Shown piece by piece: positions 53,521 through 64,000 of a stretch of 64,000 bases of DNA. Numbering within the stretch: position 1 is the first letter of the stretch; each line of letters starts with the position of its first letter. The notes under the pieces were generated by a model. It was not told the origin of the DNA and did not search any database. It saw nothing but the letters and a program-made list of their open reading frames with translations. Origin of the DNA: Thamnaconus septentrionalis (Eukaryota; Chordata; Actinopteri; Tetraodontiformes; Monacanthidae); NCBI GenBank assembly GCA_009823395.1, contig CM020502.1, positions 14,863,501-14,927,500 of the forward strand. Reading direction: 5' to 3'. The position numbers were made by a program, and so were the translations under genes.

Positions 53521-55240
53521 ATACACTCATAATAAAACATGAAATAATTTTGTGTTCTCAGGCAGATACCGTGCGTTTTGTATAGCTTGAAAATGATAGC
53601 TGGGGTTGAGACCCATGGACCCAACACCCCTACATCACAGTACTATTGATAAGAATTTTAATTAAACCGTAGACATTCATAGTTTCACATCTCATTGCAC
53701 CCATATAGAACTGCTCACCTCAGCTTCAGAAGAAGTTCACTGGCTTACTGCGGTAATTATTAGTTGTTTATTTATTATATATTTTTTCATACTCCCAATG
53801 ATAATTTAAAAAACACAAACAAAATAATAAATAGGTTAATGCATACATCTGGATAGTCTTTATGGGTATCCCTTTTCCTGACTGCATATGTGCGTGTATG
53901 ATGCAACGAATTGAGTAAACGAAAGTTTGGTTGAATGTTATGGAAGAGAATATTAAGCAGTCTAAAATATACAATTTACAAGTTATACAATGTTGAGCTG
54001 CAAGCCTTTAATGGTTTGTTTTCTTTCTCTGGTGGGTTAAAATTTAAATAATTTCTCTTCTACTCCTTCTTTTTCTTCTTCTTCTTCTTCTTTGTTTTAT
54101 AAAGTTTATCATCAACAACTATGCCAGATTATTCTTTACTAAACATTCCAATAAGTGAAGTTCCAACAAGAACATGCTGCTTTTTATAAATTAAAATAGT
54201 GCATGCTGTACAGTCCATCAATCAATCAACATTTATTAGTAAAGAGCTCTGAAGCTGTTTGAATCTTTCCATTAGTTTTCATGTCATTGTTTTTGTCCTT
54301 TCTCCTCTTTTTTAAATTGTTGCTGATGAAACTATTGTGGCTGGTATAAAATTGAAAATTACTGTAAACTGTGGAAGCTATCAGCCATGAAAAGCATGTT
54401 TACTATTCTGAAAAGTTCGTTGATGGGGACGAAATTGGCCCATGTCTATGTCACATGGAGCCCTGTTGTAAAAAAAACAAAAAAACAGTCAAAGCCTTTT
54501 TTTTTTTTTTTTGCCTTGAAGCAACATTGTAGTCACATGAACTTTGAATAATTTAACTTTTTTTTTAACTTCTTATTACTTATATTCTTCAATAACTATA
54601 GTGGACGGCCTATGTCAGAAAGAGAGGTACTGTTTAAGACAAACAGTGCACAGACAAACTCATCTGATGTCAACATGCTCTTCACAGCTATGGTCTATCA
54701 GACAAACCTCTGTGACTGACAAAAAGAGAACATTTAACTTTGATTCTTAATAACTTCTGACATTGCATTGTAAATGTATAAAACCTTGTCATAATGTTCC
54801 TTCTTACTGATTAGAACAATCTTCAATATTTTCACCTCTAAAACAGTGGAAATGTGGCCCACGTTTGTGACTTATATGAAAAAAATGTATTTTGCTTCGA
54901 ATGTCAGATATGAACATGATCACATCTCTTGGGTGTGGCGATGCTGGAGCATTTTTCTTGATTTAGAATGTGTTGTGGAAATAGTGCCAGGCTTCAGCAA
55001 GACAAACCACAAATATCAGTACATTACAGATATCACATTATGAAGTAATGCCAAGAAAAAGCAGCTGGAATTTGTAGGCATTACAGGCTCTGATGTGAAT
55101 GACCAGCAGCGGCCATGCAGACATGGAGGGCTGGGGGATTACGTCAGAGTCAGTCTCCTCTGACTCATCAGAAGTGCTCTTTCTCTTTCACATACACCCT
55201 CGCTCTCTCTTTCTCTCGCTCTCTCACACACACACACACA

Positions 55241-55301
<61 letters not shown>

Positions 55302-55541
55302 ACTCTCTCTCTCTCTCTCTGTCTATCTATCTCACTCTGTGAAAAAGACCAACAACAGAGGCCCACTGGTACAGTAGCAGCTTGTCACATGATGAAATCA
55401 GTCAGCAATATTTCCTTAAGGAACTCAGAGTAACTTAGTGCTGGATCTATTCTTTCATATAGACAGTATTAGGGGAAAAAATCCAGGTTTTTATAGCAGT
55501 TGTGTTTGATTAGCTGTGAAAATATACTAGGTCTCTGTCTT

Positions 55542-55584
<43 letters not shown>

Positions 55585-56289
55585 ACCTATCTATGTTGCT
55601 ATATTACTAACAAGCTTTCCTCAGCATCAACTGCCCCCTTGGTCCTGATGCAGGAAGCAACTTAGCCTCCAGTAAATCAGCCTCCAGTAAATCAGAAGCT
55701 GAAATAATAAGATAACAATAATCAGAATGTGTAAAAAACATCAAAAACATATTAGACACTTTGTTCTGTGGTTTGTCTCAAAACTTCTTCACATGTATAA
55801 AATGTTGAGACGAAAAGGTTTCTGATTATTCAGAAAACAATTATGCCTCGTGTATGACAGGCGGCCAGTATGAAGAAGAATTGCTTGTTGGTGTTGACAT
55901 TTGCATGGCAAGAAGTTGTTTGCTTTTCATGCCCATATTCAAAAGCACACCTGTGTCCTTTTTCTGTTGCTCAAATCAATGGCGTTATTCTCACTTTCTC
56001 TTCTCGAGTACCACCCAACCCAGATAAATCAATATGAGTATATGTATTAGAAATAGCATTAAAGGTATACATAGATGGATAATATCATGTGGTATTCTTG
56101 ATTTCATATGGATAGATGATGATGCAGAATCTCAGACTAGGCCTTTGAAAAAAAACAAAGCAAAAAGGGAACATCCTGTGGATGAATATTGCCTTTTTGA
56201 ATCAATAATTTATGTTTGTGTTTACACTAATTTTAAAGTGTAAGTGTGGGAAAAAATCATAACCACTTCAATTTGTAGAATTCTTATTT
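53521..56289. other. intergenic, microsatellite-bearing
   Basis: No gene seen. It includes a TTC run at about 54070-54095 and the CT tracts listed separately. Confidence 0.4.
55200..55345. repeat. long (CT)n polypyrimidine tract with a short (CA)n
   Basis: CT repeats broken by CA, GT and TATC units; about 80 nt from 55242 are almost pure pyrimidine. A second (CT)n lies at 55538-55582. Confidence 0.95.
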
Positions 56290-57000
56290 GCGCTGTTCTC
56301 ATCAGCAATGGCAATGGCCAATTATCTGCCTGCATTTAACTCAAAGCTCTGCATCCTCTTCTCTCACACCAACTAACTTCATATCCTCTTTCACTCCATC
56401 CATAAATCTCCTCCTTGGTTTTCTCTTGGTGCTCCTGCCTGCCACTTGCAGGCTGAACATTCCTGCTACATATATATTTACTATCCGAACCATCTCAGTC
56501 TGGCTTCACTGTCTTTACTTCCAAAACATCTAACAAGTGCCGTCCCTCTGATGGACTCATTCCGTCCAGCTCTGTGTCTTGTCTTTTCCTCTGATTTGGT
56601 GAGTTTTTTCTCATCACAAATTACACCTGACACTTCTTCAGTTCTTATGACCTGCTTGTGCACACTTCTTCACATCTTGACCACACTGCTGCCCTGGGGT
56701 GTTGACCCTAAGTACTTAAAATCCTCTACCTTTATCATCTCCACTTCCTGTAACCTCCTGCACCGCTTGGGTCCCTCTCATTCCCACACATGTATTCTGC
56801 CTTGGTGTGACGAACCTTCACTTCTCCACCTGCTCCCCACTCTCACCGCAGATCCACTGAATCTCTCCCTATCCTAACCAAACCTTGAACAGTAAGGGGC
56901 TCAGAGTTGATCAGTAATGCAGTCCCACCACCACCCACCACACCAACCAACCACCACACACCTCGTCACTGTCCTCAACCACTCTAAAATACTTTTCTGT
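56290..57000 (-). mobile_element. decayed LINE reverse-transcriptase tail
   Basis: On the - strand short open pieces read VSGVICDEK, ESIRGTA, EARLRWFG and RFMDGVKEDMKLVGVREEDA, in that order, interrupted by stops and deletions. This is the C-terminal signature shared by many metazoan non-LTR retrotransposons. It has no intact reverse transcriptase and is not expected to be active. Confidence 0.7.
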
Positions 57001-59380
57001 CACTGCAGATTTGCAGTGCATTTGAAAATAAATAAATAATTGCAACATACTGATGACACTGTGGAAACTATCATACATGTTCTGTATCTAAAACAGTATG
57101 TTCAGTGAAACACTCTTTTACTCTTTTATGTTTTAGCATTAAACAGTGGATCTCACCAACAATTTCCTTTAAACCCCAGTGCAGTAAATGAGAAAAAACA
57201 AGTCCTGTCTCAAAAAAGTTTTGGAAAAGACTGCTTTTTGCCAGAGAAACTTTATTATTTCAACCCGAGAAGATAAACCGTGAGAATTGCTATGTGAACA
57301 TTTACTTCTCCTGTTGAAAAGTCGAAGAAGATTGTAAAAAGCACTTGTTTTGCAGCGGTGGGCAGTGTATAGTGTGCATGCAAATATAGCACATGTGACG
57401 AACAAATCAGAATGACTTGTATAGATAAAATCAATGAAGGTAATTACTGAGATGAATGAAGATTAAGATGATGCCTCATAATCCTGTCTGTGTAATCGCT
57501 TTTCCGGCAGATGTCTCCTTCCTCTTTAAGCCATACAGGTGGCGTTTACTACTTGGTCAAAACAGCAAAATCACGAGGGCTACCTGATTGTGTGTTGTTG
57601 TTGTTTTTGTTGTCTGCTTTTTTTTAATTGAAACTCTTTTTAAAAAAATCAATATATTCAATGACGTAAATCTAGAAAAGCAGTAAAAAGGAACGCATAG
57701 GACATAAAATATAGTATTCTTTAAATTCTTTATTCCTCCTAATTGGACAACATTCATGTATGACGTGGGAATGATAGATTGGTGAATGGAAGTCAGCAAA
57801 ACGTGTTTCATCAGTCAGTGCCAAACACCGCTTCTCAGAAAACTGAGGAAAGCACTGTTCCTACGAACAATTCGATGTATGACGTATGAGGAGAGATTCC
57901 CGTTAGGAACATATGACCAAATGTTCGACAAGATGTTCCAGAAGTTTTGACATAGCAACATTATAATTGCATAACATAACTCATGTTAATGCTTCTGAAA
58001 TTTTCGAGTTGAGACTCCTGTTTTGTAGCGATCATGTAGGCGTTAAGGTTGTTATGCTGTTATTTCGCCATCTACTGGACAAAGTGGGGGAATGCATAAA
58101 TTGGGATAATAAATCTTTAAACATAGGCAATACTTAAACCAGTCAACTGGTGGCGTCTCAGGACCCACATTTCTTCCTTATCATGAAGTTGCGACCCGAG
58201 TTTATTCCACAAATAGTAGGAATAATAAGGAAATAAATAAGACGATAGCCTACTTTATAAAGTACATCAATTATTGAAATTACTCAATTGAAATCTATGT
58301 TCTATAAAAGAAATGTCCAACATTTTCCTCTATAGATATGTGGCGCCCGATCCACAAAGCGATTCCCCGGCTTTAGCGCCAGAAAATCCGTGCAAATCTC
58401 TTTCTGCAGATCGCACGCAAAGGTGAAAAGCAGCGTAAAATGCGCCGAGGCGCAGGTAGTGTCAGGGCTGCGCCAGACTTATATAAATATATTTAAATAG
58501 GTAATTTCGCAAAATTATATACTCAACGATCTTCTAAGAGAAACACGAGACAATCTGCACAAGCAGCACAAGCGGCACTCGAGACTGGAGCCTCGTACCA
58601 CGGTGGGCAAGCAGCAAACTGGCGCTGAGGAGAGTCTCTGCAGCCTTGTAGAGGCGGCGGTTGATTGCTGATCAGAGACAGGTGCATGGATGTAGAGCTG
58701 GAACCACAGCAAAACAGGAAATGATGACACAAAATAAAAGCACGAGAGGACCAAAACAGCCCACTGAAACATAAAAACATATGAGCGGTTGAAGGAAACA
58801 GAACAGAGCCTCTGCCAGATTTCAAAGCTACTGGACCACTTGTGTTGTTAAGGACTTTTCCAACCAATATCATCCAAACCCAGCTATTTTTATTCTTTAG
58901 CCATTTCCAAAGAAAGATAGGCACAATGAAAGGCAGACAAAGACATTCGTTTTTTATCCACATTTATGTTAAATTTCCATTCCAGACACCAACTATTGTT
59001 AAATTGAGCATCTAGTTTCCCCTGAGGGATAAAACATACACCACATGCAGAACAAAACAAAACATTACACTGGGTTACAATAATTATTTTCTTTTGTAAA
59101 TTGTCTCTGTAAATCCATTTTTCTCAACCAGGTCAGGTTTTTATGATAATTTGATTTTGAAAAATCAGATTTTCTGGTTAAATTGATTACATTTTGTGAC
59201 ATTATCAGTTGATTTTCATTAATATTTCTCATCCAAGGGAGGTAAAAATCATTTTCTAACAGAATGTATTAATTAAATGTTACAACATTCAATTTCTGTA
59301 AATTGAATAATCGATAACATTGATTAAAGTAAGTACATGTAAATTGAATGTTACATCGTCATTGTGCAAATTCATTTTTT
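57001..59380. other. intergenic, no gene seen
   Basis: No coding exon. Around 58335-58480, ATCCACAAAGCG…GCGCCGAGGCGCAGG stands out as GC-rich and may be a transposon remnant; unclassified. Confidence 0.35.
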
Positions 59381-59641
59381 GGGCAGCTGTGGCTCAGTTG
59401 GTAGAGCAGGCTGCGAATTGATGATTGATAGGTTGGCGGTTCAAAACCCAGCTCCAACTGTCCACATGCTGAAGTGTCCTTGGACAAGACACTGAACCCT
59501 AATTGCTCCCAATGGGGCGAGGCATCACCTTGCATGGCAGCAGCCACCCATTGGTATATGAATGTGTATGTGAATGAGAGGTCGAAGCGCTTTGGGGTAC
59601 TGTGGAGGTGCTGGAAAAAGTGCTATATAGTACAGTCCATT
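59381..59641 (+). mobile_element. tRNA-derived SINE, different family
   Basis: It begins GGGCAGCTGTGGCTCAGTTG, with A-box TGGCTCAGTTGG and B-box GGTTCAAAACCC spaced as in a tRNA head. An unrelated body follows, with a 3' end AAGTGCTATATAGTACAGTCC. This organisation and 3' end are typical of widespread teleost SINEs. It is not a functional tRNA gene: no acceptor-stem pairing and no anticodon arm were found. Confidence 0.85.
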
Positions 59642-60620
59642 TCTTCTGGAACAGTGGAGGAATCGTTGTCCCTGATGTTAGGAAGTTCTCCAAAGACAGG
59701 TACTGGAATTTCATCACAGTGAGCAACAGGACGACTAGCTGATTCAAGATCAGGATACTTGAGGCTGCTTTGCTTCTTTCTGGTGATGCCAGTCACATCA
59801 ATAGTGCAGAAGTAGCAGTCAGTGACATGGTTTGTCAGCTCCCTCCAAACTTCAGACAGACTTCATGGCTTGCATACTGTGTGTGGCGCCCAAGCTTTAT
59901 CTTGGTCACCAAATCTAATACCACAATAAGCACGGTAAGCTTAAGGAAGCTTATTTAATGCTTTATGAAACTTGTGACTAGATTCCTGTGAGGAACAATG
60001 GTGTATTCACTGCAGATGTAGCAGAATATGTCAGGCTTATTTTTTGCAAGATCTTACTGTCGAAGCCATTTCATTCACTTGTAATATTAAAAAAAACAAT
60101 AAGTTATAAGTTGACACAAGCAAAATCTTCAGATTTCGTTGATTGCAAGAAATATCAAAGAATTTTGCATCATATGACGGGAAAATGCCCGTACATGTAA
60201 ATAAAAATGTCAAAAAACAAATACATAGCTTAGTTCAGAAAGTTGACCTGACTGAACGAAACCAATGTTATTTTTGGATTCATCACAACAAAATTATCCT
60301 AAATCAGCTTTAAAAAAAAAAAAAACCCAAACAAACCCGGAAACAATAAATTTGTTGTTGACCAGTGTTATGTAAGCGGAAGACGTCAGTGATCCCCGGT
60401 ATACTATTTATAACACTAGAGGGCACTCTAGATCTGCTGTATAATTTGAACGAGTCGCTATCAAACGTTGTGGTTTCGTGCATTTGCCAGTTCACCAGAC
60501 AGAGTTACAGGAAATCACGTGCTTTCCCGGTCCATCGGTGAAACCGTCTGCGCAACTGCGCCACTCCCGTGAGACAGACTAGAGGAGATCTCCATGGAAA
60601 CCCCAATCAACTCACCCCCA
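59642..60620. other. intergenic, no gene seen
   Basis: AT-rich, no supported feature. Confidence 0.4.
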
Positions 60621-60625
60621 GATAG

Positions 60626-60644
60626 ATAGATAGATAGATAGATG

Positions 60645-60687
<43 letters not shown>

Positions 60688-60688
60688 C
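60626..60688. repeat. (GATA)n microsatellite
   Basis: About 15 GATA units with one GGAT break, just upstream of the SINE-like copy at 60773. Confidence 0.95.
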
Positions 60689-60772
60689 AGCATCTTGGTC
60701 ATTCTTCTGTATTGTTATTTTTTTAATCTTAATTTTAATTTTTTTAAATTAGTTTTTGTTTTCCAGTATAGC

Positions 60773-61083
60773 GCTGCCGCCTCACAGCAAGAAGGTCGTG
60801 GGTTCGATTCCGGGCCTGGGACCTTTCTGTTTTTTCTTTCTGGAGTTTGCATGTTCTCCCTGTGTCTGCGTGGGTTCTCTCCGGGTTCTCCGGCTTCCTC
60901 CCACACTCCAAAAAACATGCATGTGAGGTCAATTGAACATTCTAAATTGTCCGTAGGTGTGCATGTGAGTGTGAATGGTTGTTTGTCTCTATGTGGCCCT
61001 GCGATGAACTGGCGACTTGTCCAGGGTGTACCCTGCCTTCGCCCTATGACACCTGGGAGAGGCTCCAGCCAGAATGAATAAAT
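60773..61083 (+). mobile_element. tRNA-derived SINE-like repeat, copy 2 (intergenic)
   Basis: Same element as 2949-3333 in the opposite orientation. It is truncated at the 5' end (starts within GCGCTGCCGCCTCACAGC) and has a T-rich insertion after GGGACCTTTCTG. Apparent long open frames on both strands here are properties of the repeat, not genes. Confidence 0.85.
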
Positions 61084-61440
61084 GTTATCACTAATCATTA
61101 TCGAGTGGTGCTATTTGCTATTTTATTGCCACGTTGCCATGCAGCATGGCGTGATGACACTTTTGACTGTAGACATCGGAACATTCTCTTTGTAGCACAA
61201 TTTAGTTGGTTTATGTGAAGTCCAATATGGCAAAATAAAAAGGGGCATAACTCATTTAAATCCAAAAAACATATTTACCAAGTCACCGTCTTTTTTCAGC
61301 ACACCTGACATGAACTGTGGATTCAGATTTTAGTGCAGTCGCTCTGATTTGGGTCACTGTGGTTTTTGGTCTCCCTCAACACAGTAACAAGACCTGCACA
61401 ACACAACTACTACCCACAGCCCGTGTAGATAGAGTGTTCA

Positions 61441-61850
61441 AGATTGAGCAACTTATGAAGGCTTGGCAAGGTTTGGTGAAGGAAACAGAAAGTAAGAGGG
61501 GGAAAGAAGGGACTTTCCAAAACGGTGTTATGTATTTATGGTGCAGAACTAGTTTGGCAGAACTGCTCAGCTTGTCCAAGACATTAATGCGTTGAGATAT
61601 AAATACAAAGTTGAGAGCATGAAAGTTTGACAATATGGATTCTCGACTGAAAAAGCAGACAAAGTAAGGTCACTTGAGGCCATTTGCCTTTAATTTTTTT
61701 GTGTACCCGGTCGGCCATTTTCTTTTCACGTTTTCCCCAACCTAAAATGGTGGCAGCATTGTTTTTGGATCTCTTGGTTTTAGTCGCCCGCTCTTATCTG
61801 ATGGGAAGCAGCTACGTTCGCTTAGTCACCGTGCCCGTTTCTGAAACAAG
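61441..61850 (+). repeat. unclassified dispersed block, copy A
   Basis: It contains AAGGTTTGGTGAAGGAAACAG, AGAAGGGACTTTCCA-like sequence, GTTTGGCA, then GGCCATTTTC…CCTAAAATGGTGGCA and GTCACCGTGCC. The same words in the same order occur in copy B at 63351-63945. No coding potential. Confidence 0.6.
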
Positions 61851-62189
61851 TAAAAAAAAGAAGTAATTTTTGATTTTAAGAACAGAATACCTCTGAGCAA
61901 TAGTCTGAAGATCTTTGAGAAATTCATCAACTGTCCGACTGCTTGTGGACAGACGTCACATCATGGTGTCAGTCTTAATCATGTCAATAGAGGGGGTTGA
62001 TGTTCTTCTCATTTCTTTTCTTTTTTCCTTCTACCTTTGGAGCTGATGTCATAAATCAGCAATAAAGCATTGAAGAAACCTCACAGCTATTATAAAAGAA
62101 TCACATGCTGAAAGTACGGGACTTTCCAGAGATAGGACAGGAAGAACGGCTGGAACTATCACAATTTTTACAACATATATATATTATAT

Positions 62190-62250
62190 ATTTATACACA
62201 CACACACACACACACACAAACTGTATATATATACATATGTATATATACAG

Positions 62251-62297
<47 letters not shown>

Positions 62298-62328
62298 ATG
62301 GATATGTATATACATATCCATACATACA
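62190..62328. repeat. (CA)n - palindrome - (TG)n - palindrome cluster
   Basis: (CA)n at about 62197-62218, a near-perfect palindrome at 62221-62250 (CTGTATATATATACATATG…), (TG)n at 62258-62292, then a perfect 38-nt palindrome at 62291-62328 (half-site TGTATGTATGGATATGTAT). The CA and TG arms are complementary, so the first palindrome can extend into a longer hairpin. Confidence 0.95.
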
Positions 62329-63350
62329 TATGTGGCTCTCTGGGGCTCCGTGGATAGACAACTATTATGATGCGCACCTTATAAAAACATTACTGCACAT
62401 ACTAGTGTTTTTTAACCATGCCGGTGTCTAAGTGAGTGTGTGCAGTACACTGTTAGTTGACTGGTTCTCCCCAGGTGGCAGTCGGGAGCCTTCACCTAAC
62501 CTCCAGTTTCCAGGAAGTCAGGAGGCTGCTGACACCAAACAGACGCAGACAAAGGCTTGTGACGCTGCTTTAAATCATTTATCTCCCATAAAGGAGGTCA
62601 TTTGAGATCAGTTTCTGTGCCCTAAATATTAGTCATCCGTGGAGAAACAGATATCAACATTTTAACTGGCCTCTGATGAACCAGCAGTACTTTGCTTGAC
62701 TGGTTTTGTAGAGTGGGATAGATCTCATATTAATAGTATAGATATAGTATACAAGACGTCCATATTATTAAGACAAACATTATCTATGTATATTCAAATA
62801 ATCAAATCATGTGCCGAACGTACATTTGCCGCGCTGCTCACGGGGATATTTGGGACTTCACTGAGAGGCAGAGGGGTTTTACCTGAAGACAAGAAGTCGT
62901 CCCCCCTCAGTTCATGTGTGAAGACACACAGCACACAGAATGTCAAACAGCAGATTGTGAAGACTAAAACACACAGTACAGACTGTACTCAGAATTAAGG
63001 TCAAGAAGCCTGCTCTTCATTCACCTGTTTTTATATTGACAAGCGTGAAAACACATTTTTATTTGCAGCCATTCTGGGGACGAGTCTGCTGAGTCTCCAC
63101 TGACACTGCATTGAGTTTTGCTGTTGGTATGAAATTGTGAGTTAAGATTGTAACTGTAAGCCAAATGTTCTGATGGCATAGACATGAAGAACATGAAGAA
63201 AAACACATGTTCAGCTCATTTTCTCCCATTTCCAGTCTTTTGAGACATTCATGGTTTTACTGAAAAGACTGAATAACCCCGTGGAAAAGGAAGCACCACA
63301 CATTGCAGTGTTAAAGGTGGAACTCTTTTTTTTTTATATTGCTATTATTC
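62329..63350. other. intergenic, no gene seen
   Basis: No coding exon or recognised repeat. Confidence 0.4.
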
Positions 63351-63945
63351 ATGAAGGCCTGGTTAAGGTTTGGCTCGGCGTCAGACAGCCACTGAGGAGA
63401 AAACAGAAAGTAAAAGACAGAAGGGACTTTCCAGCACGTTGTTTTCACAGCGAAGAACCGGTTTGGCAAAACGACTCGGCTCATGGAAACACAGGAATGT
63501 GTCGAGATGTGGAGAAATGAAAACAGACAATCAAATGGCACCCGGATGCATTCACTATATATTAACCTTCCAGACAAATAAGAAAAGGTGTGTCCCAACT
63601 CTGCTGCGGCACCCCTACATGCTTGGAATACACACTTTAGAAATGGCACGCTTGCAGTGTGAAGTTTTCACAGCTAAGAAAAGCCTGTCATACATCTGGG
63701 TTAGAAACACTACTGTCTGCTTGGCTAAAGAAGTCGGCAAAATGAGGGCACATGGGCGTTGACCTGGAGCGAACGCTGAAATGGAGTGCGTGCCCGCCTG
63801 CCCGGCCGGCCATTTTAGATTCAGCGTTTCATCAACCTAAAATGGTGGCAACTTTTGTTGTCGGTTGCCTTTGTTTTAGTCACTCCCACTCATCATCTAG
63901 CCAAGTTTGCTCAGTCACTGTGCCTGTTTAAAGCTAGAATCTATA
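63351..63945 (+). repeat. unclassified dispersed block, copy B
   Basis: Direct-orientation relative of 61441-61850, longer by about 180 bp of inserted sequence between the GTTTGGCA and GGCCATTTT parts. Shared words include AAAACAGAAAGTAA, AGAAGGGACTTTCCA, GGCCATTTT, CAACCTAAAATGGTGGCA and GTCACTGTGCCTGTTT. Confidence 0.6.
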
Positions 63946-64000
63946 CTGTCAGGTGGAGCAAACGTAGAGAAAGTTATTTCACGGATCCCGAGTGAAGCGA

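Noticed and set aside
55115..55377. Ser-Leu and Arg-Glu repeat open frames
   Set aside because: Translations of the (CT)n microsatellite.
58335..58963. GC-rich patch and a 146-codon - strand frame as a possible gene
   Set aside because: No recognisable domain or splice-supported continuation; more like a repeat remnant, left unclassified.
59381..59455. Possible tRNA gene
   Set aside because: It has A- and B-box-like motifs but no cloverleaf pairing and is followed by a SINE body.
60695..61098. Overlapping open frames of 127-128 codons on both strands
   Set aside because: They lie in the SINE-like repeat; near-identical frames occur in the other copy at 3025-3427, so they are not genes.

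Overview
The window is vertebrate genomic DNA, almost certainly from a ray-finned (teleost) fish. Its genes are split into many short exons with GT-AG introns. It carries tRNA-derived SINEs and non-LTR retrotransposon tails of the kind common in teleosts, many microsatellites, and no operons. All gene models below were built by reading splice sites and phases by hand. No alignment or database search was run.

The layout is: (1) 1-33145, + strand, a col11a2 gene (collagen alpha-2(XI)) that lacks only its first exon. I place 65 coding exons. Joined, they keep one open frame of about 2151 codons, and the major collagen helix comes to exactly 1014 residues (338 Gly-X-Y triplets). (2) 33146 to about 34760, its probable 3' UTR, then a gene-poor gap. 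(3) 36724-40113, - strand, a complete eight-exon hsd17b8 (mitochondrial-type SDR, 250 aa). (4) 40114-40461, a short CpG-containing promoter with a duplicated NRF-1-like motif. A possible unrecognised two-exon small gene leaves it in the opposite direction (40462-41475, + strand). (5) 44253-51466, - strand, brd2, a BET double-bromodomain protein in 12 coding exons. It has one apparent single-base insertion in a C7 run at 47282-47288. A TATA/CCAAT-rich promoter lies at about 51570-52120. (6) 52200-64000, intergenic DNA with SINE and LINE remnants, microsatellites, a perfect 38-nt palindrome, a promoter-like CpG-rich patch near 53.3 kb, and two related copies of an unclassified block at 61.4-61.85 and 63.35-63.95 kb.

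The trio col11a2 - hsd17b8 - brd2 is the conserved extended-MHC neighbourhood. In human the same genes flank the class II region, but RXRB and SLC39A7 lie between COL11A2 and HSD17B8. Here nothing recognisable separates them, and the two genes converge tail to tail. The three genes do not form a pathway: one builds cartilage and notochord-type fibrils, one serves mitochondrial fatty-acid and steroid chemistry, and one reads acetylated chromatin. Their linkage is positional.

The most unusual coding feature is a single 1125-bp, lysine-rich, repeat-bearing exon in the col11a2 variable region (10135-11259). It sits where the mammalian type XI chains have short basic exons.
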